64,000 bases of DNA from Paraburkholderia phenazinium (GTDB taxonomy: Bacteria; Pseudomonadota; Gammaproteobacteria; Burkholderiales; Burkholderiaceae), in NCBI RefSeq assembly GCF_900141745.1, contig NZ_FSRM01000002.1:2108001-2172000 (forward strand), given 5' to 3'. Positions 1 to 8,740 of the stretch are shown in pieces; positions within the stretch are counted from its first letter, which is position 1, and each line of letters starts with the position of its first letter. Both the position numbers and the translations under genes were made by a program. The notes under the pieces are model-generated. The model had not been told where the DNA came from and searched no databases. It worked only from the letters and a program-made list of their open reading frames with translations.

Positions 1-393
1 AGCCAGTACTTCGTCATCAACGGATTTGCGGGTGCGGGAGGCGGCAACGACTTCAAGATGGATGCCTACGAAGCCAGCGCGACCTACAGAGTCACGCCTG
101 CATTGCTGTTAGGCGCGGCCTACATCTATAACGCGGGGAAGGCCGACTACCAGAACCTTAAGCCGGACTTCCAGCAGGTGAACCTTGGTGTGACGTACGC
201 GCTTTCGAAGCGCACCAGCCTCTATGCCATTGCGATTGTTCAGAAGGCAGGCGGCGATGGCATAGCTCCTGTGTTCGATGCCGATGGTGCAGTAGTAGGG
301 CGTACAGCAATTGCTGAAATTCCTGGCGCCGGTTATGACTCCAGCACCTCCAGGCAACTGCTGATGTCGGTGGGGATGTACCACGCGTTTTAA
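1..393 (+). CDS. Gram-negative porin, C-terminal fragment
   Basis: This is the last 130 codons of an outer-membrane porin whose start lies before the window; the frame is open from base 1. The visible protein has alternating beta-strand patches such as YRVTPALLLGAAYIYN and ends in SVGMYHAF. A terminal phenylalanine is the usual BAM recognition signal for trimeric Burkholderia porins. The strand-turn pattern with a late segment like SKRTSLYAIAIVQKA matches the porin_4/OmpC-like family of Burkholderiales. It would form a general diffusion channel for small hydrophilic solutes. Substrate preference cannot be judged from this fragment. Confidence 0.85.
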   Translation, partial: SQYFVINGFAGAGGGNDFKMDAYEASATYRVTPALLLGAAYIYNAGKADYQNLKPDFQQVNLGVTYALSKRTSLYAIAIVQKAGGDGIAPVFDADGAVVGRTAIAEIPGAGYDSSTSRQLLMSVGMYHAF

Positions 394-534
394 GCTATGC
401 AAGCAGCAAACCCATCAGGGGGTATCAAGCATTCACTCCCTGGTGGATTTCAGCTCCGGTTGTCTCGTCAGTCGTGTCCAGACGATCATTCCGTACTGCG
501 ACATATTTCCCGCCGTTCACCTGCCTGAGCCCGC

Positions 535-837
535 TCAGCCACCCGGCGTTTGAACGTCAGTCGAAGTGTGCTGCGACCCGCAGTCCCGGGCGTATTTCTC
601 ATTCAGGCGAGCTCGCATCACAGGAATGCCCGGGGAGTAGTTGCCTGTCCCAGGCCAATACCCTACTGACTCGAGCTCAGCCAGTTCACGCGACAGGTCG
701 GCCCTGGTCACCTGTCCATGCGTCGGTGCGAAAGGATAGCTGCTGCATTGTTCCGGCGTAAGCTGGGTGCCCGCCATGGCACATGCGCTGGCGGCCATTA
801 GCGTAATCGGAATTGCTAATCTGAAAGGATGGATCAT
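535..837 (-). CDS. DUF4148 domain-containing small exported protein
   Basis: A 100-residue protein with an N-terminal signal sequence (residues 1-22, cleavage likely after ACAMA). The body carries the DUF4148 pattern LTRAxVxxELAxLExxGY, here VTRADLSRELAELESVGYW, followed by a proline- and asparagine-containing stretch. Such small periplasmic proteins occur in many copies in Burkholderia and relatives, and their function is unknown. The ATG is preceded by GGAG about ten bases upstream. It stands alone between the porin fragment and the dioxygenase-like gene. Confidence 0.75.
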   Translation of the reverse strand: MIHPFRLAIPITLMAASACAMAGTQLTPEQCSSYPFAPTHGQVTRADLSRELAELESVGYWPGTGNYSPGIPVMRARLNEKYARDCGSQHTSTDVQTPGG

Positions 838-1058
838 GATGAAGCGTCTCCACTTTTATGTATCCCAGCATTTGCGCGGATAGCGCAAGCCGGCATGCTT
901 CGTAGGGGTTTCTATTTCTATAGCGTGTATTTAGTAGACCACCAGTCAGCACGCACTACCACTCCGCTGAGCGCAAAACTGTTTTCTTGCCTTTACAACA
1001 GTCGTGGGATCGCGAGGAGCTGACTTTGTGGCCCCAACGCATCAGCTGCGGCACCGCT

Positions 1059-2252
1059 TTACGCCTCCCGTTGCCCCGCTTGCCGACGTAGCGCCGCAAC
1101 GAACGCATCAACCTTCCATGACTCCCTTAGTGCCCGCGCGAACAACATTTGCTGGCTCTCCGGCGCGAGACCGCCTATCGGTGGATCACTATCCAGATTG
1201 GTAGGAAATGGATACCCCTCAGCACTTGACGCAATGACCGCCTCGGCTTCAGCTGCGCTCAACCTGTGGGTCATGACTTGATCGAGCAGAACGGGATACA
1301 GCACCTCACACATTCTCGTGCGATCCAGCGATTCCATTGCACGCCCATAAGCCGAGGAAATCTGCAAAAGATTCGCCATACGTTGAACGCTTGCCGTGCG
1401 GTTCGCCCCCGCTGCGTGAAAAAGCGCAGGACTAAAGAAGATCACATCGCCTTTCTCGAGAGGCAACTGGACGTAGTTCGCCTCGAAGTACTCACGAAAG
1501 TCCGGACGCCGCCACGCAAGATAGCCTGGCGCGTAGCGCTGCGAGAACGGCAGCAGCTTGGTGGGTCCGCTTTCCACCGGCATGTCGCTGTGTGCGACCG
1601 CACCTTGCAGTGTCAGGAAGGGCGACATCGTATGCACATGTGCCGGATAGCGCTCGGCCTCCGCTACGGTCTGGAACCCGAGGTGGTAGTCACGATGCGC
1701 CTGTTGCGCGTCGCCGCCGGGACGCACGACGTTCACCTGCGACGTCACCTGAAAGCAGGGGCCCAGCCATGCTTGCGCCGCGGCAACCAGCACGGGGTTA
1801 GCGTAGTAACGGGCAAACGCGGACGGGGCGCGCATGCAAAGCTTTTGCTGAGCGTTCCATATTCTGTCGTTGGCTCCCGCCTTGGCAAAATGATCGGCTG
1901 CCGCGCTGCCTGCTTCCCGCTCGTCCCGGATGATCGCATCGAAGACTGCCGTTGCATCGTCGATCGGCGTCGTGTCGGGAAACGCGCGCTTCAATACAAG
2001 CACGCCTGCGCCATGTTCCAGAACGTCCGCCCACTCGAGTTGCAGCTCCGTGCGCCGTGTCGCATCCTCAAGCATCCCGCTTAACCGGTTGCAATCGTAG
2101 AACGGCACGTTCTCACGCGTTTCGTCTGCGTATTCGGCTCGAACGGCATCGCGACCATCGTGCGATACGGTAAGAAAGTCGCGAAGCGAACAATCCTGTT
2201 CGCGGTACGGATTCCGGCGCCCGGCATCCGGGCGTGAGCGTTGCGTGTCCAT
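1059..2252 (-). CDS. Phytanoyl-CoA dioxygenase family protein
   Basis: A 397-residue protein of the Fe(II)/2-oxoglutarate-dependent PhyH family. The metal-binding HxD motif is H186-R-D188 (AHRDYHLG), the distal histidine is H279 (ALFHAAGANRT), and R285 is well placed to bind 2-oxoglutarate. Family members hydroxylate small metabolites, and the substrate here is unknown. I chose the ATG at 2252 because GGAGACAGAC precedes it; an upstream ATG at 2270 has no ribosome binding site. The gene is divergent from a LacI-type regulator 125 bp away and lies near an OprD-type porin, so it may belong to a small uptake and oxidation locus controlled by that regulator. That link is inference. Confidence 0.8.
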   Translation of the reverse strand: MDTQRSRPDAGRRNPYREQDCSLRDFLTVSHDGRDAVRAEYADETRENVPFYDCNRLSGMLEDATRRTELQLEWADVLEHGAGVLVLKRAFPDTTPIDDATAVFDAIIRDEREAGSAAADHFAKAGANDRIWNAQQKLCMRAPSAFARYYANPVLVAAAQAWLGPCFQVTSQVNVVRPGGDAQQAHRDYHLGFQTVAEAERYPAHVHTMSPFLTLQGAVAHSDMPVESGPTKLLPFSQRYAPGYLAWRRPDFREYFEANYVQLPLEKGDVIFFSPALFHAAGANRTASVQRMANLLQISSAYGRAMESLDRTRMCEVLYPVLLDQVMTHRLSAAEAEAVIASSAEGYPFPTNLDSDPPIGGLAPESQQMLFARALRESWKVDAFVAALRRQAGQREA

Positions 2253-2377
2253 GTCTGTCTCCGATCCCATGAAAGTGCACTCTCATGTGAGGGTTGCTAA
2301 TTGGTTTCCCTAACGATACTGCCGTTGTACGGGTCTGCGGTACCATAAACACATCAAAAACACCTCAAGTGGAATCC

Positions 2378-3454
2378 ATGGCCCGTCGCTTTCTGATGAA
2401 GGAAATTGCGCTGCAGGCTGGCGTTGGCCTCGCCACGGTCGACCGCGTGCTGAATGGCCGCCCAAACGTGCACGAGCGCAGCCGTCAGCGGGTTCAACAC
2501 GCGATCAAGGAACTGGAGCGGCAGCAGTTTCAATTGGCAGTCACCGGGAGAAAACTTGTCGTCGACGTCCTGGTGGAAGCGCCGAGCCGGTTCTGCGACG
2601 AAATACGCGAAGCATTCGAATCGGAGCTTCCCACTCTACGCCCAGCCGTATTCAGGCCACGCTTCACGATGCAGGACACCATGACGACCGCGCAGGTGGT
2701 GGACGCACTGGAGGCGATGGGCCGCAGAGGCACACATGGTGTGCTGCTCAAGGCGCGTGACGTCCCTGAGGTGACGGACGCAATTGCCGCACTGCGTCAA
2801 CGCGGCATTCCGGTCGTGACGATTTTCACCGATATACCGCGATCGGCTCGGATTGCATACGCGGGTCTGGATAACCGGATGGCGGGTGCGACCGCCGCCT
2901 TTCTGATCGGTCAGTGGCTTGCGCAGTCACACGGAAACGTCCTTGTGGCGATGAGCGACGACAGCTTCCGGGGCGAGGAAGATCGTAAGCTCAGCTTTCG
3001 CGATGAACTGCGCGCGCGCTATCCGAAACTGGCCCTGGTAGACGCCAGTGGCGGCCATGGGCTCGACGCCCTGACCGAGGAGCGCGTGCGAAAAGCCGTC
3101 GGCAGAAAAAAGGCCATCGCAGCGGTGTACTCGATGGGCGGTGGCAATGTCGCGATACTCCGCGCCCTGCATGGCATGGGAAAAGCGCCACAGTGCTTCA
3201 TTGCGCATGATCTCGACAGGGACAACATTCGACTGTTGCGCGATGGAAGCATTAGCGCGGTTTTGCATCATGACCTGCGTCTGGATCTGCGCAACGCGTG
3301 CCACCAGATCATGCATTTCCACAAGCTGCTGCCGGCGTCGGCTATTGGCGATTCATCGTCCGTGGTCGTGGTGACTCCGGCAAACATCCCACAGTACATT
3401 AGTCGCCGTTTCGGCAGTGCGCCGCTGGAATCCGCTAATGACCACTGGAGATGA
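2378..3454 (+). CDS. LacI family transcriptional regulator
   Basis: A 358-residue regulator. The N-terminal helix-turn-helix (residues 5-45) reads MKEIALQAGVGLATVDRVLN followed by GRPNVHERSRQRVQ, a standard LacI-type headpiece and hinge. The rest is a periplasmic-binding-protein fold (roughly residues 60-345) with the late motif VTPANIPQYISRRFG. The longest frame begins at 2294, but the ATG at 2378 starts the conserved headpiece immediately and is preferred. It is divergent from the phytanoyl-CoA dioxygenase-like gene and convergent with the OprD-type porin, so both are candidate targets. The effector cannot be predicted; sugars or cyclitols are usual in the family. Confidence 0.85.
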   Translation: MARRFLMKEIALQAGVGLATVDRVLNGRPNVHERSRQRVQHAIKELERQQFQLAVTGRKLVVDVLVEAPSRFCDEIREAFESELPTLRPAVFRPRFTMQDTMTTAQVVDALEAMGRRGTHGVLLKARDVPEVTDAIAALRQRGIPVVTIFTDIPRSARIAYAGLDNRMAGATAAFLIGQWLAQSHGNVLVAMSDDSFRGEEDRKLSFRDELRARYPKLALVDASGGHGLDALTEERVRKAVGRKKAIAAVYSMGGGNVAILRALHGMGKAPQCFIAHDLDRDNIRLLRDGSISAVLHHDLRLDLRNACHQIMHFHKLLPASAIGDSSSVVVVTPANIPQYISRRFGSAPLESANDHWR

Positions 3455-3506
3455 CCGGCTCGGGACGATGCCTCGCAGCGCTCGTGCGGAGCACTGCGAC
3501 ACGGGA

Positions 3507-4817
3507 CTACTGGCCCCACGCGTACTGGATCTGCAGCCGGTTCTGGAAGAACTGCGACGATTTGGCCGGCGACGTCTGGTATGCAAAGAAGTCTGTCACG
3601 TTCCATCCCTTCAGGCGTCCTGAGAAGTTGTACATGGCGTACACGAGGTATTCCGACTGGTCGAGATACGGCGTGCCTGGCGTGCTAATCAGGTGCATGA
3701 ACGAATAACCAGCGCCCAGCGTGAGGCCCTGGGTCGGATTTCCACTGACCTCGACGCCATAAGCGGCACCCGATCCCAGATCCTGCGTGCTCGTGATGAA
3801 CGGCTGGGCGAACAGCGGACCTGAAGCGATGTTGTGCGCGTAAGGTGTCACCAGCGCACCGTTCAGGTAGGAGTGCGAGTCGGGCCGGGTGTAGTCGTAG
3901 TCGAGGTTGGCATCGATGGAGTTGTGCTTTACGCCGAGCTGCAGCCCGTACACCTGGCTATGCACGTCCCCGAGCAAGCCTGCGGAACCACCCTCGATCG
4001 CAACCTGTGCGCCCACGTACGGCCTGAAGCTGCCCTCGTTTGCGCTGATCCGGCCATCCGCATAGCCCATTTGCGTGTAGTCCATATAGTTGACGTACCA
4101 CGCCTGTCCCTTGAGGTTAAGCTGGCCGACATTCAGGGTGCCAGCGCCGCCCACACCATAGAACCCGCTCGTGCTCTCGTTGCCGATTTTCGATGCGGAA
4201 TCGAAGCTTGCGTTGTAGGTCGTCTGGTTGGTGAAAGAGCCACTGATCCACGACTCCCAGCGGAACATGCGGAAGGCCTGAATATAGTTGTCTTTCGTAC
4301 CGTAGGTAGTCGACACGCCCTGGAACAGTTGCGGCGCGATCCGGTAGTCGTACGGCGAAATGAACGGAACATCGAATTCCTGGTTGCCTGCCGTCACGCT
4401 AAAGAGCTGGTGCTGATACTTCACATAAGCTTCGCCGAGCTCGGTGAACGTCGGACCCAGGCTGCCGTCGATCCGCGACGGGTCGGAGGGGTGAAACAGC
4501 GGGCGCGAGATATACCCGCTCACGCCGAGAGAAAATCCGTAGAGCGTTGCGGTCTGGTAGGCGAGCCCACCGCCATAGTTGATGGTGTTCTGGTTAAGAC
4601 CTTTGTTGAAGAACGCGTTATGAGCGGCAAAGTAAAACGTCCTGAAATCGCCGGAGAATTGCCCTTGCGTGAACATGTCGACAAGGTCGTTCACCACGGG
4701 CGGCTGTGTTGCATCTACCGTCTGCGCCGACGCGTAAATTGGCATAACTAACATAAGCAGCTTGAGCATTTCGTGGCTCAGCACGCGAAGTGCCAGAGGC
4801 CTGGGTCTGATTTTCAT
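3507..4817 (-). CDS. OprD family outer membrane porin
   Basis: A 436-residue outer-membrane protein with a signal peptide ending near IYASAQ (about residue 33). The mature N-terminus FSGDFRTFYFAAHNAFF and the later AFRMFRWESWISGSF match the OprD/PhaC porin family, and the rest is rich in short amphipathic strands. Family members are substrate-specific monomeric channels for amino acids, aromatic acids or small organics. The last residues are AWGQ rather than the usual terminal aromatic, a small oddity. The gene converges on the LacI regulator with a 52-bp gap and is followed upstream by a 421-bp intergenic stretch. The substrate is not evident. Confidence 0.75.
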   Translation of the reverse strand: MKIRPRPLALRVLSHEMLKLLMLVMPIYASAQTVDATQPPVVNDLVDMFTQGQFSGDFRTFYFAAHNAFFNKGLNQNTINYGGGLAYQTATLYGFSLGVSGYISRPLFHPSDPSRIDGSLGPTFTELGEAYVKYQHQLFSVTAGNQEFDVPFISPYDYRIAPQLFQGVSTTYGTKDNYIQAFRMFRWESWISGSFTNQTTYNASFDSASKIGNESTSGFYGVGGAGTLNVGQLNLKGQAWYVNYMDYTQMGYADGRISANEGSFRPYVGAQVAIEGGSAGLLGDVHSQVYGLQLGVKHNSIDANLDYDYTRPDSHSYLNGALVTPYAHNIASGPLFAQPFITSTQDLGSGAAYGVEVSGNPTQGLTLGAGYSFMHLISTPGTPYLDQSEYLVYAMYNFSGRLKGWNVTDFFAYQTSPAKSSQFFQNRLQIQYAWGQ

Positions 4818-5238
4818 GTTTTTATCCGCACAGCGATTGAAGGATGAGTGGCCCGTGAACAGCCTGCATGGCAGTCATGGGAACTGTCGGCAAAGTAACG
4901 AGCCAGAATCCCCCTTGAGCGACGATTTCGCAGGATGAAAGCGTGAAGAAAAGAGCTTTATTTTCAAATGCTTGGCGACTTTTTCTTTTGAATGAAGCGG
5001 AGGGGAAGCGTACGGGCAGCCAGTGGTTCGCCGCAAGGCGCGCGCAGCGCCGCCGTTGAACCCTAGTGGTGCATGGTTGCGGCTGCATGCACAATTACGT
5101 TGAGCGCGTATCGCTTCTATGGTGCAAACGCGAAGAAATACGAGTCCAGGAACGGCATGGGACTTGCTTAACTGTGTCAGAAATTAAAAGTACAGTTCGA
5201 CAGTAACGCTGTCGCGAAACGACAAGGTGCCAGCAGCC
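4818..5238. promoter_or_regulatory. Divergent intergenic region, OprD porin / IclR regulator
   Basis: This 421-bp gap separates two divergently transcribed genes and must hold both promoters. The part at 4940-5000 is relatively AT-rich. A short dyad CGACAG-TAACG-CTGTCG lies at 5198-5214, 25 bases before the IclR start codon, where an autoregulatory operator would be expected. I find no open frame with gene-like composition and no RNA gene. The operator assignment is weak. Confidence 0.35.
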
Positions 5239-6117
5239 ATGACAAGCGAATCCCTCAAGACGGCCCGCGCCAGAACGCGTGGCAATGTTCAACCCATCAT
5301 TCGCGAAGACCGGACTTCGGTGCAGGCATTGTCGCGAGCGCTTTCGTTGCTGGAGATCCTCGCGGAAGACGACGATGGCTACAGGCTGGTCGATCTCGCG
5401 GAGCGCAGCGGCTTGCCCGCGCCCACCATCCACCGCCTGTTGACCACCATGCAGCAGCGTCGCTTTGTTTCGTTCGAAGCCGACAAGAACCTTTGGCGAA
5501 TCGGTGCGCAATGCTTCTCGGTCGGTTCGGCCTTCGGTCCACGCCGCAACATGGTGGAACTGGCCACGCCAATCGTGCGCAGGCTGCGCGATCTGGCAGG
5601 CGAGACCGTCAACATTGGCGGGCTCGACCAGGATGAAATCCTGTTGATCCACCAGGTTGAAAGCAAGCAGATGATGCGGGCGATCTCGCGCCCGGGCAGT
5701 CGCTCGCCGCTCGCGAATACAGCAATGGGCAAGACCATCCTGGCGTGGCTGCCGCCCGCGCGGGCCACGCAGATCATCCAGAATGGCGGTTTGCAGCGGC
5801 GCACGCCGCAGTCGATCGTGAGAGGTACAGCGCTACACGACGCGCTGACGGAGATCCGCCGCGCCGGCTATGCGATCGACAACGAAGAGACGGCGGTCGG
5901 CTTGCGCTGCGTCGCGGCTGCGGTATTCAACGAATTTGGCGTTGCCTTCGCGGCGATCTCGGTGGTCGGCCCGACGCTGCGCATCACCCATGAACGGCTC
6001 GACAACCTGAGCTGGCATGTCATGCTGGCGGCCCGCGAAATCACTTCGGCCATGGGCGGCCGCGTGCCGAAGGAAATGGAAGAGATACTGCGCATCAGGG
6101 CATCCCAGCCCCACTGA
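5239..6117 (+). CDS. IclR family transcriptional regulator
   Basis: A 292-residue regulator. The winged helix-turn-helix spans about residues 25-85 (SVQALSRALSLLEILAEDD, then LVDLAERSGLPAPTIHRLL). The IclR effector-binding domain follows, with GKTILAWLPP and the late segment GYAIDNEETAVGLRCVAAAV. The frame can also begin at GTG 5227, but the ATG at 5239 has AAGG at a normal distance. It is convergent with the amidase at the far end of the ABC importer-amidohydrolase operon, only 53 bp away. It is the only regulator near that operon, so local control of heterocycle uptake and hydrolysis is the simplest reading. That is inference. Confidence 0.88.
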   Translation: MTSESLKTARARTRGNVQPIIREDRTSVQALSRALSLLEILAEDDDGYRLVDLAERSGLPAPTIHRLLTTMQQRRFVSFEADKNLWRIGAQCFSVGSAFGPRRNMVELATPIVRRLRDLAGETVNIGGLDQDEILLIHQVESKQMMRAISRPGSRSPLANTAMGKTILAWLPPARATQIIQNGGLQRRTPQSIVRGTALHDALTEIRRAGYAIDNEETAVGLRCVAAAVFNEFGVAFAAISVVGPTLRITHERLDNLSWHVMLAAREITSAMGGRVPKEMEEILRIRASQPH

Positions 6118-6174
6118 GCGACACGTCCGGCGACGAAGCGCCGCCGGACGACCCCACTACCGGGTCTCGCTCAG
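6114..6174. terminator. Nested hairpin between convergent IclR and amidase genes
   Basis: Two nested inverted repeats lie in the convergent gap. The outer arms are CTGAGCGA (6114-6121) and TCGCTCAG (6167-6174). The inner arms are CGTCCGGCG (6124-6132) and CGCCGGACG (6142-6150), with a 9-base loop. Both stop codons fall in or beside the outer arms. There is no clear U-tract, so it may be a bidirectional terminator of the GC-rich type or only an mRNA end-stabilising hairpin. Confidence 0.45.
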
Positions 6175-7580
6175 AGCGCCGGCCACGGCATGTCTGCGAC
6201 GTACTCCCGCTGGTACTGCGCGCCGACATTGCAGAGCAGCGCATCGCTGCAGATTGGCCCGACCAGCTGGAAACCGATCGGCATGCCGTCCGGCGCAGGC
6301 GCGGCCGGCAGATTAAGCGCGGCACTGCCGGCCATATTGACGAACGCGGTGAAGACGGCGTGGCCGCGCGGTCCGACCGTGCGGTTGTCGATGATGTTGG
6401 GAAACGCCTCGGCCGCTGGCCACGGCATCGCCGCGGCGGACGGCGTCATGATCATGTCGTAGCTGTCGAACACCTGCTCCAGCTCGCGTTTCAGTTTGGC
6501 AAACTGAACGAGCGCTTCGTAGTACTGCGAAGCGGACAAGGCGGACCCGCTTGTGATGAGCTTGCGAATCTCCTCGCCGACCTGCGCCTCCCATCCATCG
6601 TGATAGCCCATTAGCCATGACAAGCCCGTCTGGCTCACGACGGACCACGATTGCCCCAGCGCGTCGATATCGAACGGCTCGCTGCCGACGTGGATCTCAT
6701 GGCCAAGCGACTCGAGCGCCCGAGCCGCCTGCGCGACGCTGTGAGCAATCGCAGGGTCGACTGGCGATCCGCCGAAGCTCGGCACATAGAGAATGCGGCA
6801 GGGCGGAGGCGTCTGAGCTTCGAACGCATCTTCCTGCAACTGTGTCGACAGCGGGTCCCGGCTATCGGGCAGCCCGATGATCCGCATCACGAGCCGCACG
6901 TCTTCGATCGTGCGGGCGATCGGACCAACCACCTCGCAATCGTGCAGCACGGTCGCGAAGCCTTCGGCGCGTGCTACGCGTCCACGTGACGGCTTGAGGC
7001 CAACGAGGCCGGTGTAAGACGCTGGGCGCCTGATGGAGCCGCCGCCATCGGTAGCCAGCGCGATCGGGCACAGGCCCGCGCTGACCGCCGCGACCGCGCC
7101 GCCGCTGGAGCCACCTGGCGTCAGGGCGAGGTTCCACGGATTGCGCGTTGGCCCGAACAGGAGGTTGTCCGTATAGCCTTGCACCGTGAACTCGGGGCAG
7201 TTGGTCTTGCCGAAGATCACCGCGCCCGCGGCCCTCAGACGTGCCACTGGCAGTTCATCGGCGTCAGGCATGAATTCCGAGTACAGGGCACTCCCCCATG
7301 TCGAGCGCATGCCGCGCACCACCATGTTGTCCTTGACCGTGATCGGCACGCCGTCGAGCTGACTGAGCGGCGTGCCCGCACGCCAGCGCGCTTCGCTCTC
7401 GTGTGCGGCCTGCAGTGCGCCGGCGGGGTCAAGTGTCACGACGGCGTTGATTTGCGCATTGACCGCCTCGGTTCGGGCCACCACGCTATTGAATACATCG
7501 ACCGGCGAGCAGGTGCCGGCGGCATACGCTTCTGAAAGATCGGCGGCCGAGCAGGCCCACAGTCCATTTTGATTCGTCAA
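6171..7580 (-). CDS. Amidase signature family hydrolase
   Basis: A 469-residue amidase. The Ser-cisSer-Lys triad is visible: K83 in GVPITVKDN, the serine pair 158-159 in TPGGSSGGAV, and nucleophile S182 in ATDGGGSIRRPAS. I place the start at TTG 7580, preceded by GGGGCG; a longer frame begins at 7643 but would run into the end of the upstream gene. It is the last gene of the ABC importer-amidohydrolase operon. In cyanuric acid degradation the next enzymes (AtzE, AtzF) are amidase-signature proteins. In oxidative pyrimidine breakdown the barbiturase product ureidomalonate also needs an amidohydrolase. Either role fits, and the sequence alone does not decide. Confidence 0.8.
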   Translation of the reverse strand: MTNQNGLWACSAADLSEAYAAGTCSPVDVFNSVVARTEAVNAQINAVVTLDPAGALQAAHESEARWRAGTPLSQLDGVPITVKDNMVVRGMRSTWGSALYSEFMPDADELPVARLRAAGAVIFGKTNCPEFTVQGYTDNLLFGPTRNPWNLALTPGGSSGGAVAAVSAGLCPIALATDGGGSIRRPASYTGLVGLKPSRGRVARAEGFATVLHDCEVVGPIARTIEDVRLVMRIIGLPDSRDPLSTQLQEDAFEAQTPPPCRILYVPSFGGSPVDPAIAHSVAQAARALESLGHEIHVGSEPFDIDALGQSWSVVSQTGLSWLMGYHDGWEAQVGEEIRKLITSGSALSASQYYEALVQFAKLKRELEQVFDSYDMIMTPSAAAMPWPAAEAFPNIIDNRTVGPRGHAVFTAFVNMAGSAALNLPAAPAPDGMPIGFQLVGPICSDALLCNVGAQYQREYVADMPWPAL

Positions 7581-7597
7581 GGTTTGCGCCCCGTTCG

Positions 7598-8689
7598 TCA
7601 AACATGCATGATCGCGGCGATCGGCATTTCTCCCGGCGCGCATTGGTGCTCGGTTCCACCCGAAACAAAAATGGCAGGATTCCCGACTATCGACGTAATC
7701 ACCGCTCCCAGCGCCGCGCGGGCGTGGCGCTCGTAATTGATATCCGCGTCCGACAACATCGTGGTACGCCAGCCGCGAATGCGGCCGTTGGGGCTCGCGT
7801 CGGCCTTGGCGAACACGGCCGCCACCGCTTCGCTGCCGGACGACCCCGCAGCCGTTGCCGTATCGCCGAGCAATGCGCGGATCGCATCCGCATCCACCAC
7901 GTCATGCAGGATGCCGTGACGGATCGTGAAATCGCTGGTGGCCGCCGGCGAGTTGCCGAACAACAGCACCTCGCAATTTTTGAGCTCCCCACCCGCCGAT
8001 GTCGACGCCACCGACGAGAACAGATCCATGCGCCGTGCGATAACCGCATCGTCGATCTGGTCATTGCTGACTTCGTCAAGCGCTACCGCCACGCCGAGGG
8101 CGGTAGCACCGCGTGCGTAAGGTTTGGAGCCGTTCGCATCGCGAGTGACGAGTGTCTTGCCACGCTTGTCCGCGTCGGCAATCAAGGCCGGAGTCAACAG
8201 CGGGCCTTTGACCTGGACGTAGTGAACATCGCCCGCTTTCGTGATCCCGGCCTGCGCCATCGCTTCGCGAACTGCCGCTGCCACCAGTTCAACCTGGGTA
8301 GCCGTGCCGACTTCTTCCGGCAGCAGGTCGCGCGTGGTCGTCACACCCAGCGCGAGACGAGGTTCGCTACTGGAAGCCGCGGGCTGCGTCTCCTCGCGTG
8401 TGAACACTGTTGCATGCGGCGACAACACGCCTTCGGTGCCGCCGGACCAGACGAAGCACACGCGTTGCGCGATCTCCGCCAATGGGACACCGAGCCGCTC
8501 CGCCAGCAACAGTTGAAACGATTGCGTCGCGAAGCCGCGCGTGAAATCGTTTGCGCCTCCATTGCCTTCAGTCTTGCCGATCACGGCAACAATCTCGCGC
8601 GGATCGAGCGTGCCTGCATCGATCAACGCAGCCAGTTGGGACGTATCGGCGGGTGACGCCATTGCAATCTTGTGCACACCTACTTTCAT
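7598..8689 (-). CDS. Ring-opening amidohydrolase (barbiturase / cyanuric acid hydrolase family)
   Basis: A 363-residue protein, the same size as AtzD. It shows the family's threefold internal repeat, each unit supplying a Lys and a Ser: K39 (IGKTEGNGGANDFTRG) with S82 (WSGGTEGVLSPH), K161 (VQVKGPLL) with S231 (TSAGGEL), and K295 (VFAKADASPNGR) with S343 (VSGGTEHQ). These enzymes open cyanuric acid or barbituric acid rings. The ATG at 8689 has a strong GGAGAACCAA leader. It lies just downstream of a BMP-type nucleoside-like ABC importer and upstream of an amidase, which favours a pyrimidine- or triazine-derived substrate. I cannot separate barbiturase from cyanuric acid hydrolase by eye. Confidence 0.85.
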   Translation of the reverse strand: MKVGVHKIAMASPADTSQLAALIDAGTLDPREIVAVIGKTEGNGGANDFTRGFATQSFQLLLAERLGVPLAEIAQRVCFVWSGGTEGVLSPHATVFTREETQPAASSSEPRLALGVTTTRDLLPEEVGTATQVELVAAAVREAMAQAGITKAGDVHYVQVKGPLLTPALIADADKRGKTLVTRDANGSKPYARGATALGVAVALDEVSNDQIDDAVIARRMDLFSSVASTSAGGELKNCEVLLFGNSPAATSDFTIRHGILHDVVDADAIRALLGDTATAAGSSGSEAVAAVFAKADASPNGRIRGWRTTMLSDADINYERHARAALGAVITSIVGNPAIFVSGGTEHQCAPGEMPIAAIMHV

Positions 8690-8740
8690 TTGGTTCTCCA
8701 GGACTATCGGAAGTGTTCTCTGGCGGCGCAAAGACCGGCA

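Noticed and set aside
7581..7643. Longer N-terminus for the amidase, starting at 7643.
   Set aside because: It would overlap the coding region of the upstream amidohydrolase by 46 bp, and the added residues look unlike an amidase. The TTG start at 7580 sits after a plausible ribosome binding site.
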